Shown here piece after piece: positions 12,918 through 26,110 of a stretch of 64,000 nt of DNA. The DNA lies in assembly GCF_003286085.1 (NCBI RefSeq), contig NW_020825369.1, positions 62,001 through 126,000 on the forward strand, written 5' to 3'. Within the stretch, counting starts at the first letter, position 1; every line of letters starts with the position of its first letter. Made by a program: the position numbers and the translations under genes. The stretch comes from Drosophila persimilis (Eukaryota; Arthropoda; Insecta; Diptera; Drosophilidae). Below the pieces are notes generated by a model. That model worked only from the letters and a program-made list of their open reading frames with translations. It had not been told where the DNA came from and did not search any database.

Positions 12918-13430
12918 CTTCTTTTAGTACTAGAAAATATCAGAAAAACTTGTTTTCTTAGGCGCCAAAATTCATTCATTTTTTAGTACCAGAAAATATC
13001 GCAAAAACTCATTCGATTAGGCGCTAAATTTCTCATTTTTTAGTACCAGAAAATTTGGTTTATTAGGCGACAAATGTCTCATCTTTTAATACCAGAAAAT
13101 ATAAAAAAAAAAAAAACAACTTGGTTTATTGTTGCGCCAAATTTCCCTTCTTTTAGTTCTAGAAAATATCAGAAAAACTTGTTTTCTTCGGCGCCAAGAT
13201 TCTCATTTTTTTAATACCAGAAAATATCCCAAAAATTTGCTTTATTAGGCGACAAATATGTCATCTTTTAATACCAGAAAATATAAAAAAAAAAAAACTT
13301 GTTTTATTAGGCGCCAAATTTCCCTTGTTTTAGTACCAGAAAATATCTCAAAAACTCATTCGATTAGGCGATAAATTTGTCATTTTTTAATACCCGAAAA
13401 TATCCCAAAAACTGCCTCGATTCGAAGCAC
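12918..13430. repeat. Nine-copy tandem repeat, 46-66 bp, TTTTAGTACCAGAAAATATC...GGCGCCAAA
   Basis: Copies start at about 12923, 12979, 13037, 13083, 13148, 13207, 13264, 13326 and 13383. Each has a TTTTA(G/A)TACCAGAAAAT core, an A-rich middle, then TTAGGCGCCAAAT or a variant and (T)CAT. Several copies keep GGCGCCAAA, the reverse complement of TTTGGCGCC, an E2F-like site. Edges grade into diverged copies on both sides. Confidence 0.8.
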
Positions 13431-14524
13431 AATATCCGAAAGACTGCTCTACTTGGAAGAATTATTTTGCCATCTTGGAGTATTGAAAAATATATCTTAA
13501 AAAAAACGTAGGAATTTGATAAGAAAAATACCGCAGAAAAAAGGCGCAAAGAACTGCTTTGATTGGCACAACAATTTCCCATCTCTTGAGACAAGAGAAA
13601 ACAACTGAAAACTGAGTGAAAAAAAAGAACCATTCCAAAGGATTGACGTTGTTTCCTGCTGGTGGTTTTTTTCTTCTTCATTGTTTTTTTTTTTTTTATA
13701 GCATTTATATTATTGCCGCCTTGATTTATATATTTTGATGTTTTCTGTTCGGGGGGCTCCAACATACTCGCACAGATAGATAGATAGATAGATATTTATT
13801 TAAAGTCGTTAAAAAGAAAGCAAATACCGAATACAAGGCACAAAATACAAAATATTTGTTTGCAAGGAATTTAAGCCAAAGAAAATGAAATAAAACATAT
13901 GAATTATGTTCGCACATTAAAGAGACAACCGACCGAAAGACGAAAATACACGGGAAAATATACGGGGAAAAAATTGTACCCTATAGCCAGAGCTATGGCG
14001 TCAACGAATATTCAACGATGCGGCGCTGAATCATAGAAAGCCGAAAAATAAATCTATAAATTCCCGCTCAATGTGTCACACAATTATAATATTCATTAGG
14101 GCGAGAGCAATGGGTTATAAATAAATAATCAAGAGCGGGCATCCAAAAATAGAAATGCCCCCACAATCCACCAGAGATAGAGAGAGGCAGAGAGAGGCAG
14201 AGGGGCAACGAGAGGGGAACAGATCATCAGTTCATTAACATGTAAAGAGATTGCAACAAATTGCCAGCTAAATGTTGTGCCGCCTTGCCGCAAGGTGAAG
14301 TTCATTAAAATTCCGCGTCACTCAAAAAGTTTTCGAGAAAAAAAAAAGATACACAAAATATGGACGCCAAAACGATTGGGTGAAGGTCATGGGGGAATAG
14401 TTTGCTTTGCTTTGTTTTTGTTGTTTTTTTTTTCTCTGTCGCTTGTTTCGCTTTTCTCGGCAGTTTTTCCATTTCCATTTTCATCATCATTATCGTTAGC
14501 ATGTGGCTCGGACACGACGGCTGG

Positions 14525-14605
14525 CTGGAGCTGTGCCCCTGCCTCCGCTGTGCCCCTGCCTTCGCTGTGCCCCTGCCTTCGCTGTGCCCCTGCCGCCGCT
14601 GTGCC
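14525..14605 (+). repeat. 15-bp-type tandem repeat GCTGTGCCCCTGCCTTC
   Basis: About four to five units. It is responsible for Cys/Pro-rich and Gly/Gln-rich apparent frames on the two strands. Confidence 0.7.
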
Positions 14606-15401
14606 TTCTTCTGTTTGTTTTTCTTGGCCCCCAAAACGATGGATGATGGGGGCGTCATCTCTTGATGACGTTGTTTCCCTCCCCTCCCCAACCCCAACGC
14701 CACCCAACCCATTCCCACCTCTTCTCTCATCTCTTCTCTGTGTGTGTTTTCTCGCTGCTTGAATTTTCCCGTTTATTTTCATAGGCTGACGCTGCAGAAT
14801 GTGCGGAAATGCGTTCTTTAGACATCATTTGGGGGTATAATCTTTTCCCTTTTTTTTTCTCGTTTCGTTTTGTTTTGGAGAAGCGGTAAGTAAATTTCAT
14901 TGGCAAATAAATGTGGCAAATTAATTTGATTTGATTGAAATTGGGGCAACAAGATGGATGGCAAATGGACTGGAAGGCACCCTTGGAAGGGGCTGGAGAG
15001 AAGGAGAAGGACACAGGGCCCACAAGGAGGAAAAAAACGCCACTGGAAGAGCCTGGGAAAGTACTAATTTCAAAGGAGATGCTCATGGAACTTGGCGAAA
15101 AAAAAGGGTACCCTAAAAAATCCCCCTTTAATCGCTCCAACACCACCGAAAACGCACCTGTGTGTTTTGTGGCCCAAGAATCACTTTCGCTGAACTTCCG
15201 GCCAACATAAGTTCTCACAAAACCCCAATAATCCTCTCGAAAACTGACTTTTTATTAACTTGAATAATCTCCCCCGAAAGCCAACAACAAATCCGCAGAA
15301 ATCTTACCCTAAACGGGGTAGGGGGCTGCCATGAAACACCCACTAATTCGATTGTTCCTGATCACGCACAACATAATCCGATATCCTAATGAGTGCTCTC
15401 C

Positions 15402-15405
<4 letters not shown>

Positions 15406-15445
<40 letters not shown>
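15406..15445 (+). repeat. (GT)20 microsatellite
   Basis: Pure GT dinucleotide run of about 40 bp. Confidence 0.95.
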
Positions 15446-15447
<2 letters not shown>

Positions 15448-15659
15448 GGCCTATCCCCTCATCAAAGTGGATTACAGTGATATGATTGGCGGGGGTCTAG
15501 GGTTGGGTTGGGTGGGGGGGCATAAAAGTGTAATTAAGACACACAAATCAATCCATCAAATGGGGGGGGCGGCAATGCAATCTGAATAACTTAATTCTGA
15601 AGGCTACTTTCTTAGTGGCGCAAAAGGGCAGGCTTTTGGATTCATTTCCCCGACAAAAA

Positions 15660-15962
15660 AAGGTGGAGCCACCTTCCACTCCTTAACGATGGAGCCACCT
15701 TCTCCCCATTGGAGAGTGGAGCGACCTGTTTCCACCCCCTAGAGAGTGAAGCGACCTGTTTCCCCCCCTAGAGAGTGGAGCCACCTTCTACCCCCTTAAC
15801 GATGGAACCACCTTCTCCCCCCTTAGAGAGTGGAGCCACCTTCTCCCGCCTTAACGATGGAACCACCTTCTCCCCCTTGGAGAGTGGAGCGACCTGTTTC
15901 CACCCCCTAGAGAGTGGAGCGACCTGTTTCCACCCCCTAGAGAGTGGAGCTTTTCCTCCTTA
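15660..15962 (+). repeat. Minisatellite, about 25-30 bp, AGAGAGTGGAGC(C/G)ACCT...
   Basis: About ten imperfect units alternate between an ACCTTCTCCCCC form (linked to AACGATGGA) and an ACCTGTTTCCACCCCCT form. The last two full units are nearly identical. The array is open in frame for 60 codons but is repeat-driven. Confidence 0.8.
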
Positions 15963-18900
15963 AAGAGTCTGGCCTTTCTTTTTGTTTTCCAGAAAGATTG
16001 TACAAGTTTCTCGGCTTTTCCCCAATTGAATTCCAAGAGTTTTCTTGTGGCGTGTGGAGCAGCTTTGATGAGAGCTTAATTACATGATAACCTGAAGGAC
16101 ATACAGGACACGCCCATGCAGAGAGAGAGGGAGGGACGGACGGAGAGAGGTCTATGTAATTAGGAGGCTATATGCCGCATCTACTCCGATAAAAGATAGA
16201 ACCCTGCTGACAGATGCAGGCGCCATGTACGGCGAGTAAATTACCATAAATCAAAAGGGAAATAAAACTAAAAAGGACATCAGAGACAAGGCCACAGATA
16301 CAGCTGCAGATACAGCCGCAGGCACATAACTTTTGTGGTCAAAAGTCAACGTCTGACAGTCATTAGTCATATCAAAAAAAAAAACAAGGCTATATGTGTG
16401 TGTGTGTGTGTGGCCCTGTTTGCTCCTTTGGGATGATGTGGGTCAAAAGATAATGATGACAGGAGCAAGAACCACCAGCAGTGGCAGAGTGGCAGAGTGG
16501 CAGTAAAAAGCTTGCGTCCTTCGTCCCTCTTTGGTGGGGTGACCAAGATCAAGGACGAATCGACAAACCGCACGGAAAATGAAAGCCTAGCGACTGCATT
16601 TTATTGCGTCCCCAAAACGGACGGCCTTGACTTTAGGCCAGTGAAAATTATGCAACAAAAGCGTCAGGAGCCGCAGAGCCGCAGAACCACAGCGAAACCT
16701 TCGAGCCGGCGAAAAGCGGAAAAACCCAGAAAACACAAAAAAGATAAACGAAATCTGTAAAAGGTTTTTCCGGCTCTTCTGCCGTCGCTTTTACTGTCGG
16801 TTTTATTTCGCCTGGCATTTTATCTAAAGTCAGGCCTATCCTTTAGAGGGGGGCGCGGAGGCTGGGGGGAAGCTGTGGGAAAATCTGTGTGGAAAAGGGT
16901 TAATTAAAGTTGAGCCGCGCCCACGTTGCAAAGGTGCAGGAGGAGACACACGAAGGAGGCAATAAATTGTATGGTCTCTCCACGTCCCCTCCGCTCCGCT
17001 CCCCTCCATCCCACCATCCCCTTCCTCCCTTCTGGCAGGCTCCTCTGTCTCTTTCTCTGCCTTTACCTTTTGCTTGGCTTTCTCCCCGCCACTCCCCCCC
17101 TTTCTTTTTGTCAAGTGAATCGGAAAATCCTGTGTAACTAGTTTTCTTCAACATTTTCGCAGGCAAATATTTTTGTGCTATTTTTCATAATATTTTTTCC
17201 CATAAGCTGCTTACAGCTGTCCCTTTTTCTCGATCACTTTGATTGGAGAGGGCCAGGGGGAGTGCCAGAAAGAAGGAAGCGACCACCAGTGGAGTCGACT
17301 CAAAAGGAAGTCCCCATTGAGTAGCAGGAAATTACAATTTTAACCCAAACCGAGTTGAAATTACAGAGTGCCAGGGAGACGAGAGGCAGAGGGAGAGGCA
17401 GATAAAGAGGGACGAGGCCAAGAGGGAGAGAGAAAGTGACTTTCCTGTAGTGCCAAGTCATCCAGTGGAAACGAGTGGCAAGGAGTGGCAAGGAGTGGAG
17501 TAAAGGAAATTCTTCTACAAGGAAGTCCTTAATTTGTTTGCCATTCCTACCCCCTCCCCCACACGCGCTCCCCCTTTTGACCCCTAATTTTCCCCTCTGT
17601 CTCTCTGTCTCCCTGTCTCTCTCCACGTTTTTCTCTTGGCAATTTTCATTTGAATTTTTAATTTCCAGCAGCAGTTCTTGCCACCCATACCCCCCCTGCT
17701 GTGCCACATTCTGTGACACTTTGGGCATTAGTTTGACACACGACGTATCCCCGTGATGGGAGGGGGGGGGGGGGATAGGATCCTGCCACATTATGCCAGG
17801 CGGCGGTATACGTTTTTCTGGCATCTATTTAAGTGAGTGCAAACTTTGGGGCACCCACCCACCCACACATTATGTAACCCACACAGACACAGCCACAGCC
17901 ACAGACACCCCCTGCCGACAGGGCCCCCGAAAATTGTACAAATTTCCAGCGGAGAGAGGCCCTAAAGGGGGGGGTGTGGGAGGATAAAAAGCCAAAATAG
18001 GAGACAGGGCTACAAGGAAGACAGATAGATAGAGCCTGAAAGGTAGACACTGTGCCACCAGCAGGGCCCAAAAGGGAGACACACACAGAGTCGCAGGACG
18101 AGAGGGGTGGGGCAGAGGAGACACCGTCATAGCCACGCCACGCTTCATGAATTTTTTTTCTCTCCCTCAATTTTTCACTGAATTTTTGCCAAGCTTCTGC
18201 TAAAAATTTTATGCAAACCAAAAAAAAATAAATAAAAGACTGCAGGAAAAAAAAAATTCAACCTAAAAAACGATGAATAGAATTTTCCAGTGGCATGTGC
18301 AACGCAGGCAACCGGCAAGGCTTCCACATTCAACAACAATAGGATATCATTTCGTTTTTTTTTTTTTGTATTATTATATTATATATTTTGTTGGAGTTGC
18401 TTTTGTTTTCCATTTGAAATTTTCCATTTTCTATTTTCTGGTGGCAAGTGCAAACAGTTTTTCGGTGTCTGCGTCCTGCGGTGTCTGTGCCTAATGGTCG
18501 GGAGTCGAGTCGAGAGTTGATTTTAATTTAAAGATTAGCATTGAATTATTTAACGAGCCCCCGAAACAAAGTGGCAGGCAGGCAGCAGGCAGGCAGCAGG
18601 CAGGCAGAAATTTGAATTATGTGCCATAGAAAATTATGCAGGGCCACTGGCTGTGGCAGGAATGGAAATACGGCTTCGTGGCTATGGCTCTGGGGCGGCA
18701 TTGATAAATGAGAATGGAATTAGTGGAACATGGCAGCCGCGAGGGGGGCAAGGGGATTCGTTTCGTTGATTGTTTGCACACTTGTTGCAGCCTTGAACTT
18801 TCGGGCCCGAGACGAGCGAGGACTGGCCGGGGAGAAAGGTGTTGAGGGCAGAGGAAAGGTTAAAGTGGAAGATAAACAGCTGAAGATGAAAGCTCAAGAA

Positions 18901-19656
18901 GTTTTTGGCAAAAGTTGAGAAGGAGGACAGGCAGTAGAGGCAGTAGGAGAGGTCGCAGGGGAAGCAGCTTAAGCAGAAGCCCCGTTTAAGCAGTGCACCA
19001 GCAGTTGGACAAAGCAGTTTATCAAGCAGTACAAGTGGCACTAGACAAAGTAGTTTTTTATTTATTTATTTAAACAATTCAGAGAAGAAGTCATGGAAGT
19101 GATCTCCAAAAGAACTTTACTAAGAGATGTTTTAGGGGGGTTTTCCCCGTTTAGAGTGTTTTCCACTCACTACCCCCCTGTTTGTGGTCTCCTCCTCCTC
19201 CCCCCCCCCCCCCCCCCCCGTTGAGAGTTCAGAGCTCTCCCCAATCGCAGTTTGTCGCTGCAATACCCGAAAGTCACAATTAAAACCGCAACAGCAGGCA
19301 CACACACACACAATACAAACACAGCAAATCCACACACAAAAACCAGAGCGCGACAATTGTGCCTTGTGTTGACTGAAATTCAGGAAAATATGGTTGAAAG
19401 GGGGTCCAAGGGTTGTGGGTTGTGGAGCTTTGAAGAAGAGATATAGAGAGGGAGGGAGGCTAGTGCTGGCATCCTGTTGTCCTTCAACAGAGCTGACCTT
19501 GCACTTGCCACTTGCTGCTGCTGGCTCTGGCTCTGCCTCTGCCTCTGCCACAACTGCCTGCTGCCTCAGTCTTCCTGTTACACTGCCACACGCGCCGGAT
19601 GTTGATACCCATGGTTGCATTTCACTCTCTCGCACTTCCTCTCCTCTATATATATA

Positions 19657-19664
<8 letters not shown>

Positions 19665-19691
<27 letters not shown>
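19665..19691 (+). repeat. (CT)n microsatellite
   Basis: CT run followed by T runs to 19760; GA on the minus (transcribed) strand. Confidence 0.9.
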
Positions 19692-19697
<6 letters not shown>

Positions 19698-20984
19698 GCT
19701 GCTCTTTTTTGTCTCTTCTTTTTCTGTTCCTGCTTTTTTTTTTGCTTTTTTTTTTTTGGTATGTGCAAGGACGCGGCAAGAGCTGATAAACAGACGCACA
19801 CATGACTGCGCCCACGTGCCGCATTGGAAAGTGCGTTTCGACCCATTCGTCCCCCCGCCTACTCCTCCTGGTGGCTGGCTCTGGCGCCCCTGCCCCCTCG
19901 CATCCGCAGAGAAAACGATTCTTAATTACATATTTTCGTGGCATGCAGCAAACATTGTTTTGTATGCAATTTTTTGGTTCGTTATTTGTTGGGGTTACTT
20001 TTTACTTTTTTACTGGCCAGCTGCCAGCGCCACACACAGCGCCACACGGAATTGTTATGTAAAACAGCATTCAAAACGACAACAACGAGCGAGTGGTGGA
20101 GGGGGGGGAGGCGGCCTGCCACAGACAGGAGAGACAGAGATAGAGAGGCAGAGATTTGGGGGACGGGTGGAGGGGAGGGGTTAGAGAACTGTCAAAAATG
20201 GCAATTTAAATGCTGCCCCAAATAAGTATGCAACGTTTTGGCTGCTTTTTACAAATTGTGTCTGTGTCTCTGTTTGTGTGTGTGTGGGTGAAAGTAATTT
20301 CATTGAAATTGTTTTCGCAAATAGTTGCATTTGCAGCTGCAGCTGCAGTGTGTTGCAAGCAGATATTCCACATGAAATACCTCGAGTGTCGGTATTCTAC
20401 TAATCCCCCTCCTCCTCCTCCCCCCCCCTCTTTTGTTCTCCTCTGCCTTTCCATGCCCTATCCCTCCCCGTGAGGAAAATCATAAATAAAGGCTTTTCCG
20501 TTTTCCCCGAATTTTATTAGATTACTTTCACTTGACTTCCTTCCACTCTCTTTTGTCTCTCTTCTGTATCTCGTTTCTCGTTGTTTATTTTTACATTTTT
20601 CCACCAAAAGAACATCAAGAGATGATCAACAGGAGGGCCAGCACGAGGCGCAGTTGTTGGCGGGACAGAGGGATGGCTGGCTGGCTGGCTGGCTACAGTG
20701 AAGCCTCCTCCTTCTGGCCACACTTTGCCGTGACACAATAATTGATTACACTTTTGCCGCATTCTCGTTTTGAATTGATTGCCATAGAAGAGACACATTT
20801 TGATTGATTATAAAACAAAAATAGAAGAAAACGACTTTTTTTGGGAAAGAAAATATATTTTTAGAGAAAAAAGAAAGGGAAAAAAGGAAAGTAAAGGATT
20901 TAAAAAGAGCATTCAATATGTTTGAAGAACGTAAAGGTGAGCGTTAGTTTTGGAGAGCGTGAAAAATGTTTAAAAATATGACTC

Positions 20985-21330
20985 ATAGAAAATAAAATTT
21001 CTTAAAAAAAGTATACAACAAAAATATATTAAAAAAATTGCATTACAAAAATATATTTAAAAAATATATAACAAAATTAAATTAAAAAATTATATTAAAA
21101 GAATGTATTAAAAAAAAATATATATTAAAAAAAATGTATTTAACATATACATTTGTTAAATAAATATATTTTTTTAATATATTTTAATTATTATAACAAA
21201 AAATTTTAAAAAATATATTTAAAAAAAAAACAAAATACAAAAAAAAAACAAAATAAAAAAATATATACAAAATAACAATAAATATACAAAAAAAAAAAAA
21301 AATACAAATAAAAAGAGGTAATCTCAGAAA
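20985..21330. repeat. A/T-rich degenerate tract (ATATATTAAAAAA-type units)
   Basis: Almost only A and T, with recurrent AAAAATATATT(T/A)AAAAAA words. It resembles a degraded AT minisatellite. Confidence 0.7.
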
Positions 21331-21666
21331 AAAAAAATGGGATGGTAAAAAGAAGCATCCTCATATTTAATTTAAATATTCGTTAAAAAGGGAATTCAAT
21401 AGAAAATCACTTGGATTTCCAATTATTCCAATTATAAATGTATTGAAAGCCTTTTTTAGCAAAGTCCTCACTCAATCGATATATAAAACACTTGAAAATA
21501 AATATAATATATTCAATTTGTGGGAAATATATTTTATATGTAATGAAATATAGCAATGTCGATATCCACTCGAGGTGCAAATATATATTTCCTTTTCTGT
21601 AGAAATATCTCCATATTTGCATGCATTAAATATATTTAAATATTGAATCGAATTTTCTTAGCTTAC

Positions 21667-21732
21667 TTTGTAGTCGAAATCCGTTGCTTCGCTTAACTTG
21701 GACAGCAGTTCGGTTCTTAAATTGAAACTCAC
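21667..21732 (-). CDS. Candidate 66-nt RS-exon / cassette exon of the PHACTR gene
   Basis: On the minus strand a pyrimidine-rich acceptor TTTGTTCCCTTTTCAG is followed at once by GTGAGT. After 66 nt comes a second donor, ACAAA|GTAAGC (rc of 21661-21666). The 66 nt are open in two frames. In PHACTR phase 1 they give GEFQFKNRTAVQVKRSNGFR-LQ; in phase 0 they give VSFNLRTELLSKLSEATDFD-YK. A length divisible by three and phase-1 compatibility mean inclusion would not shift the frame. The simplest reading is an exon that defines a ratchet site and is usually removed when the next step splices at the reconstituted 5' site. It could instead be a genuine cassette exon. No family was recognised. Confidence 0.45.
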
Positions 21733-21750
21733 CTGAAAAGGGAACAAAGA
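21727..21750 (-). other. Recursive (ratchet) splice site CTTTTCAG|GTGAGT
   Basis: Juxtaposed 3' and 5' splice sites on the transcribed strand: polypyrimidine TCTCTTTGTTCCCTTTTCAG, then GTGAGTTT. The junction lies between 21733 and 21732, and an upstream ATTAAC could serve as branch point. This matches the (Y)nCAG|GTRAGT form of Drosophila zero-nucleotide exons in very long introns. Confidence 0.65.
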
Positions 21751-23064
21751 GACGGCAAAATGTTAATAAAAGATGAAGTTTGGGGACAACAAATTAATAA
21801 ATGATTGAGGATCAAAACTTGATTGTAAGAAAACCACAAAATCCACTTGATTTCGCATTGCCACCCCAGCCCCCGGCCCCCGGCCCCCAACCGGAGGCTT
21901 ATAATTATGTAATTAAATGTTAATCGAAACAATTTGTGTAATTAATGGAGACACCCCTCGCTGCCACACTCTCCCTCCCACCCTCTCTCTCTTTCTGTGC
22001 GGAATACTTTGGTTATTTCTCATTAAAAGCTTGCCACATTTGCTGGCTCATTTATTCGACTTATGGATGCCACAGCCAAAGCCACAGCGCCGCCCAAAAA
22101 CTGTTAACGTGGCAAGTTTTATATTAGCCTCTCTCTCTCTCCCCCTCCCCCTCTCTCTCTGTGTATCAGTGACTCGCTCTGTGTGGCAAATCACAAAAAG
22201 TTTCAACAAGTCACGCATTCAATTAAAAAGCTACGGGCATGCCACACTCCTGCCACTCCTTTTGTTCCCTTCCACGATGATGACTCTGCCACTCTTTTTG
22301 GTGGGGGCGAATGTTGAATGTGTGCGGATTATAATGCCGCCTGCCCGCTCCAGGCTCCATGCTCCAGGCTCCACTCCAGCCAAGGCCTCTGGTGGAAAAG
22401 TTGGCTTATAATAAATACGACAAGTGGCATACACAAAAGTACAGTCCCGTCCCGCATAATGCATTTAATAATTAACAGAGGCAGTCACTGCCATTTCCCC
22501 CACCCCCCCCTCTGGGGCAAATGGAAACTTCCCTGCCACATTAGCAATTGCCCTCGACGCTGCAGGCAGTCTTTGGCAGCGATTCCTTTGGGCTCTCACT
22601 TTCCTCTCGAGTATGCACCGCACATGCCATATGCCACATGCCACACACATTCCCTTAGACCTTAACCCACTGCAGGCATGGGCAGGGGGCCGGGGGCCGA
22701 ATATGCAACAACTTTTCTTCGAAAGTTTACCCGAAACTTTCCAATTAATTGCCAATTAATTTTCAATCGAAAATTCAATGCAAAACTTCGTCGGTTTTAG
22801 TCGTTGACGTTTGGGGTCATTCTGCCGCGCAAGTTTTGTCCTTAATTGAACGAAAGGGGTTTTTCTTTGCCGAGTTTTTCAATTTAAGAAAGTGCTGGCA
22901 CTACAGAGGCATTGGAATGCGGTGGAAAAGCTGCCTCAAGCATCAATCACTCCGAAACGCAAATCTTGAAGTGCAATTTTAAAGGATTTTAATGCACTCC
23001 TAAGGATTGCAGGCAAAACGAACTCAAGACCGGATCGGGCTGCAGTTTTTCACCGAAAAGACTC

Positions 23065-23535
23065 TTAAATGATGGCTTCTCTCCCGAAGAGACCCTCAAA
23101 TGCTGCAGTTTTCCCCGAAGACACTATCAAATGCTGCAGTTTCTCCCGAAGACACTCTCAAATGCTGCAGTTTTCCCCTACAGAGGCCCTCCAGAGAGAA
23201 GAAACCCACAAATGCTGCAGTTTTCCCCCGAAAAGACCCTCAAATTCTACAGTTTTCCCCCGAAGAAACCCTCAAAGGCTACAGTTTTCCCCCTAAAGGA
23301 CCCCCAAATGCTGCAGTTTTCCCCTACAGAGGCCCTCCAGAGAGAAGAAACCCACAAATGCTGCAGTTTTCCCCCGAAAAGACCCTCAAATTCTACAGTT
23401 TTCCCCCGAAGAGACCCTCAAATGCTGCATTTTCCCCCGAAGAAACCCTCAAATGCTGCAGTTCTCCCGTGAAGAAACCCTCAAAGGCTACAGTTTTCCC
23501 CCTAAAGGACCCCCAAATGCTGCAGTTTTCCCCTT
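23065..23535 (+). repeat. Minisatellite, about 31-bp unit with a 146-bp higher-order repeat
   Basis: The base unit is CCCTCAAATGCTGCAGTTTT followed by CCCCCGAAGA, repeated about 15 times, most units with a CTGCAG site. A longer block beginning TACAGAGGCCCTCCAGAGAG recurs at 23179 and 23325 (146 bp apart) with near-identical content. All three plus frames are open for long stretches because the repeat lacks stops. Confidence 0.85.
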
Positions 23536-25674
23536 GAGAAAATCTACACTTTATTATGCCTTTAAGCTGTACAAACGGATATGAAGCCTGTTGTCTGTTT
23601 CCGGGAATCAAAAGCAGAATCAGAATCAGAGCAATTGGATTTCTGATGCAACACTGAATGGCTGGCAGACAGACCATTGCCACATTCATTGAAATTTCGG
23701 TTGGAATAGGATTACCTGTTGGCAACACGGGCCACAACAGAACACAATGCAGCAGATGATTCTCAGAAAACGAATACAGGAATGCACAGACAGAATAGAG
23801 GCGAAATTCCGCAGAAATCATTGGAAACAAACACCGAGAGAAAAAGCTGCAAAAGTGTGGCGGGGGGAAGAGAGTGGGGGGAAAAGCCATCGTACAAATT
23901 AAATTCCCATTAAAGTGAGAACTGCAATGGGAAATGAGAAATGAGAGATGGGAGAGGGGAGAAACAAACTCTTCACTTGAGAGACTCTCAAAAGTTGTAC
24001 CTTCCAGCCATCACTCCAGAACTCCAGAACGACGAGACATCCTGGCTAACGGTTTTCTTTTCATCATCAAAGTTTTCCTCTAATAGGTAGCTGCTCGATT
24101 ATATAATATACAAGTTTTTCATTTCGCTGTCATTGCTAAAGAAAATTTTGATCGGGAAATTGTGCAGGCAAATAGTTTTCTTTTTTTTTTTGCATCAGCA
24201 AAAAGAGGAGGCCCCCAGTTTAATAATGAAATGAATGCCCCGAAAAGAAGATAAATCAACTAAAGGTGAAGATCTTCATCTCTCACTCTATCTTTGACTG
24301 AATGAATGACTGGCAGACTGACAGACGGTTGGAATGACTTACTGACCGACGGACAGGGAGACTGGGAGGGAGAAAGCCTTGACTGTTGGTCGGATTTATG
24401 GCTTGAAAATTGTTTATTTGATTGAATATTTCATAACATGCACTCTGCCACTGCCACAGCCACTGCCACAGCCACTCTGCCTCATCTACTTGCAGTAGTG
24501 CCTCTTGCCCTGGTTTCCAGCTTCTCCTTCCTTCACTTCTCTCCATCAATCTATTATGAAATCCCTGCTGCTGCCTTTCATGGCCTGCCTCTGCGCACAG
24601 ATTTTTCTTCTTTCTTTCTTTTTTTTTTTGGCAAACTCATGTAAGCCTCTCCGACAGCACAGAATCTGGGACTGGGACTGGGACTGGGGCTGGGCCTGGG
24701 ACTTTCGTACCTTATGCAATTTATGGTCTAAAATCATTAGCCTAATAGGTACATCAATTGGCCAAAGAATGGAGAGGGGGGAAAGATTTCTTCCGAAATC
24801 AAGAAAAGTCATAATTCCTTGGAATATTCCTGCGCTAGAAATTAGAGAACTTTTGCAAATCCAATTTGAAATTGACCAAAAAAATATGAGACGAAAATTT
24901 CGCCAAAAACCAAAATATTTCTCGGTATTCATTTTTCCCCCGAAGGGCATACAACCATCTGTCTATCTATCTGGATCCCCTGCCCCCTCTCTGGTCTTGC
25001 CTGCCGCCCTCTCGTGCCTGAAGCTCCTCCTCAATATGCAATTCCTGGCCTCAGCAACAGCGGTGGCAAATGCAATCAACTATCGAGATACGCAAGGAGG
25101 CGACAATTGCATTGAAACTTATTTTTATTGACATTTTCGACGCTCCTCTCCGCTCCACTCCACTCCACTCCTCTCTGCGGCTCCTCCGATCAAATGTTCA
25201 ACATTTGCATATGCAGCCGCCTCTTCGCCTTCGCCATGGAGCAGAGCAGCGTATCAGACAGACCGACAGACAGGCAGACATGTCGACACCCACACACATC
25301 TCTGGCCTTCTGGGGCCACCCAATAATGGAGCTATTTACACACGGAATCAAACAAATAGTTGCATGGGGCCAAGTGCCTGCCTGGCTGTCTGTCCTGTTG
25401 ATTGCCTCACTTTTTCTTTGTTATTTTTATTTTTATTTTTATTTTCTTTGTGGCGGCAGAAAACCTTCTTTCGTGAGAGAGGAGCAGAACATGGGAAAAC
25501 AGAGGGAAAACCTGGGAATAAGGGAATCATGAAAGGTTCAGAAAACATTTGGTTCAGGAAAATAAAACTAGAGAACAAACTACAGAAATCATCACAAAAC
25601 TATTCATAGGCCTCCTCCTTCAAAGAAGGCCTCCAAAAAAGAACCCTTAAGGCCATAAGACTTAGGAACATCGA

Positions 25675-26110
25675 CAGAAACCAACAATTAACTATGAAAA
25701 TTAAAGAAAAAAACATGAAATAATAATATAAGTAAAATAATAAATAAAATAAAAATAATAATAATAATAAATAAAAAATAAACAAACAAAAATATTTAAA
25801 AAAATATATATTTATAACACAAAAAAAAAATAGATATGTGTATATCATAAAAAAAAAATTTACTATACATCAATAAAAAAAAAATATTTATATATCATAC
25901 AAAAACAGGAAAAAAATACAAAAAAAAAACATAAAAAGGATACAACAAAAAAATCCAAAAAATATTTAGAAAAAAATCATTACAAAAAAATTATTGAAAA
26001 TTAAAAAAAATGCATCCCAAAAATGACAAAAAAAAATTAAAATAATAATATAACAAAAAAAAAATCATTAATCAAAAAAATAAAAATACGATTCTGTATA
26101 GCAACCAAGA
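25675..26110. repeat. A/T-rich degenerate tract
   Basis: Dominated by A runs broken by ATA/ATT words (ATAATAATAAT at 25755-25768, poly-A stretches after). No coding potential. Confidence 0.7.

Larger units (their letters stand above)
13431..21666. other. Intronic, no gene seen: microsatellites, minisatellite and AT-rich tract
   Basis: Includes a GATA-type AGAT tetranucleotide run (13774-13793), a GCTGTGCCCCTGCC repeat (14530-14605), a long GT tract (15406-15445), a minisatellite (15660-15960), C runs (19200-19219), a CT tract (19665-19691) and an AT-rich region from 20985. No exon with splice sites and complex coding sequence was found. Confidence 0.55.

Noticed and set aside
19132-19944. 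270-codon minus-strand frame
   Set aside because: It crosses C, CA, CT and T tracts and consists of low-complexity Arg/Glu/Lys and Gly runs, with no family match or splice support.
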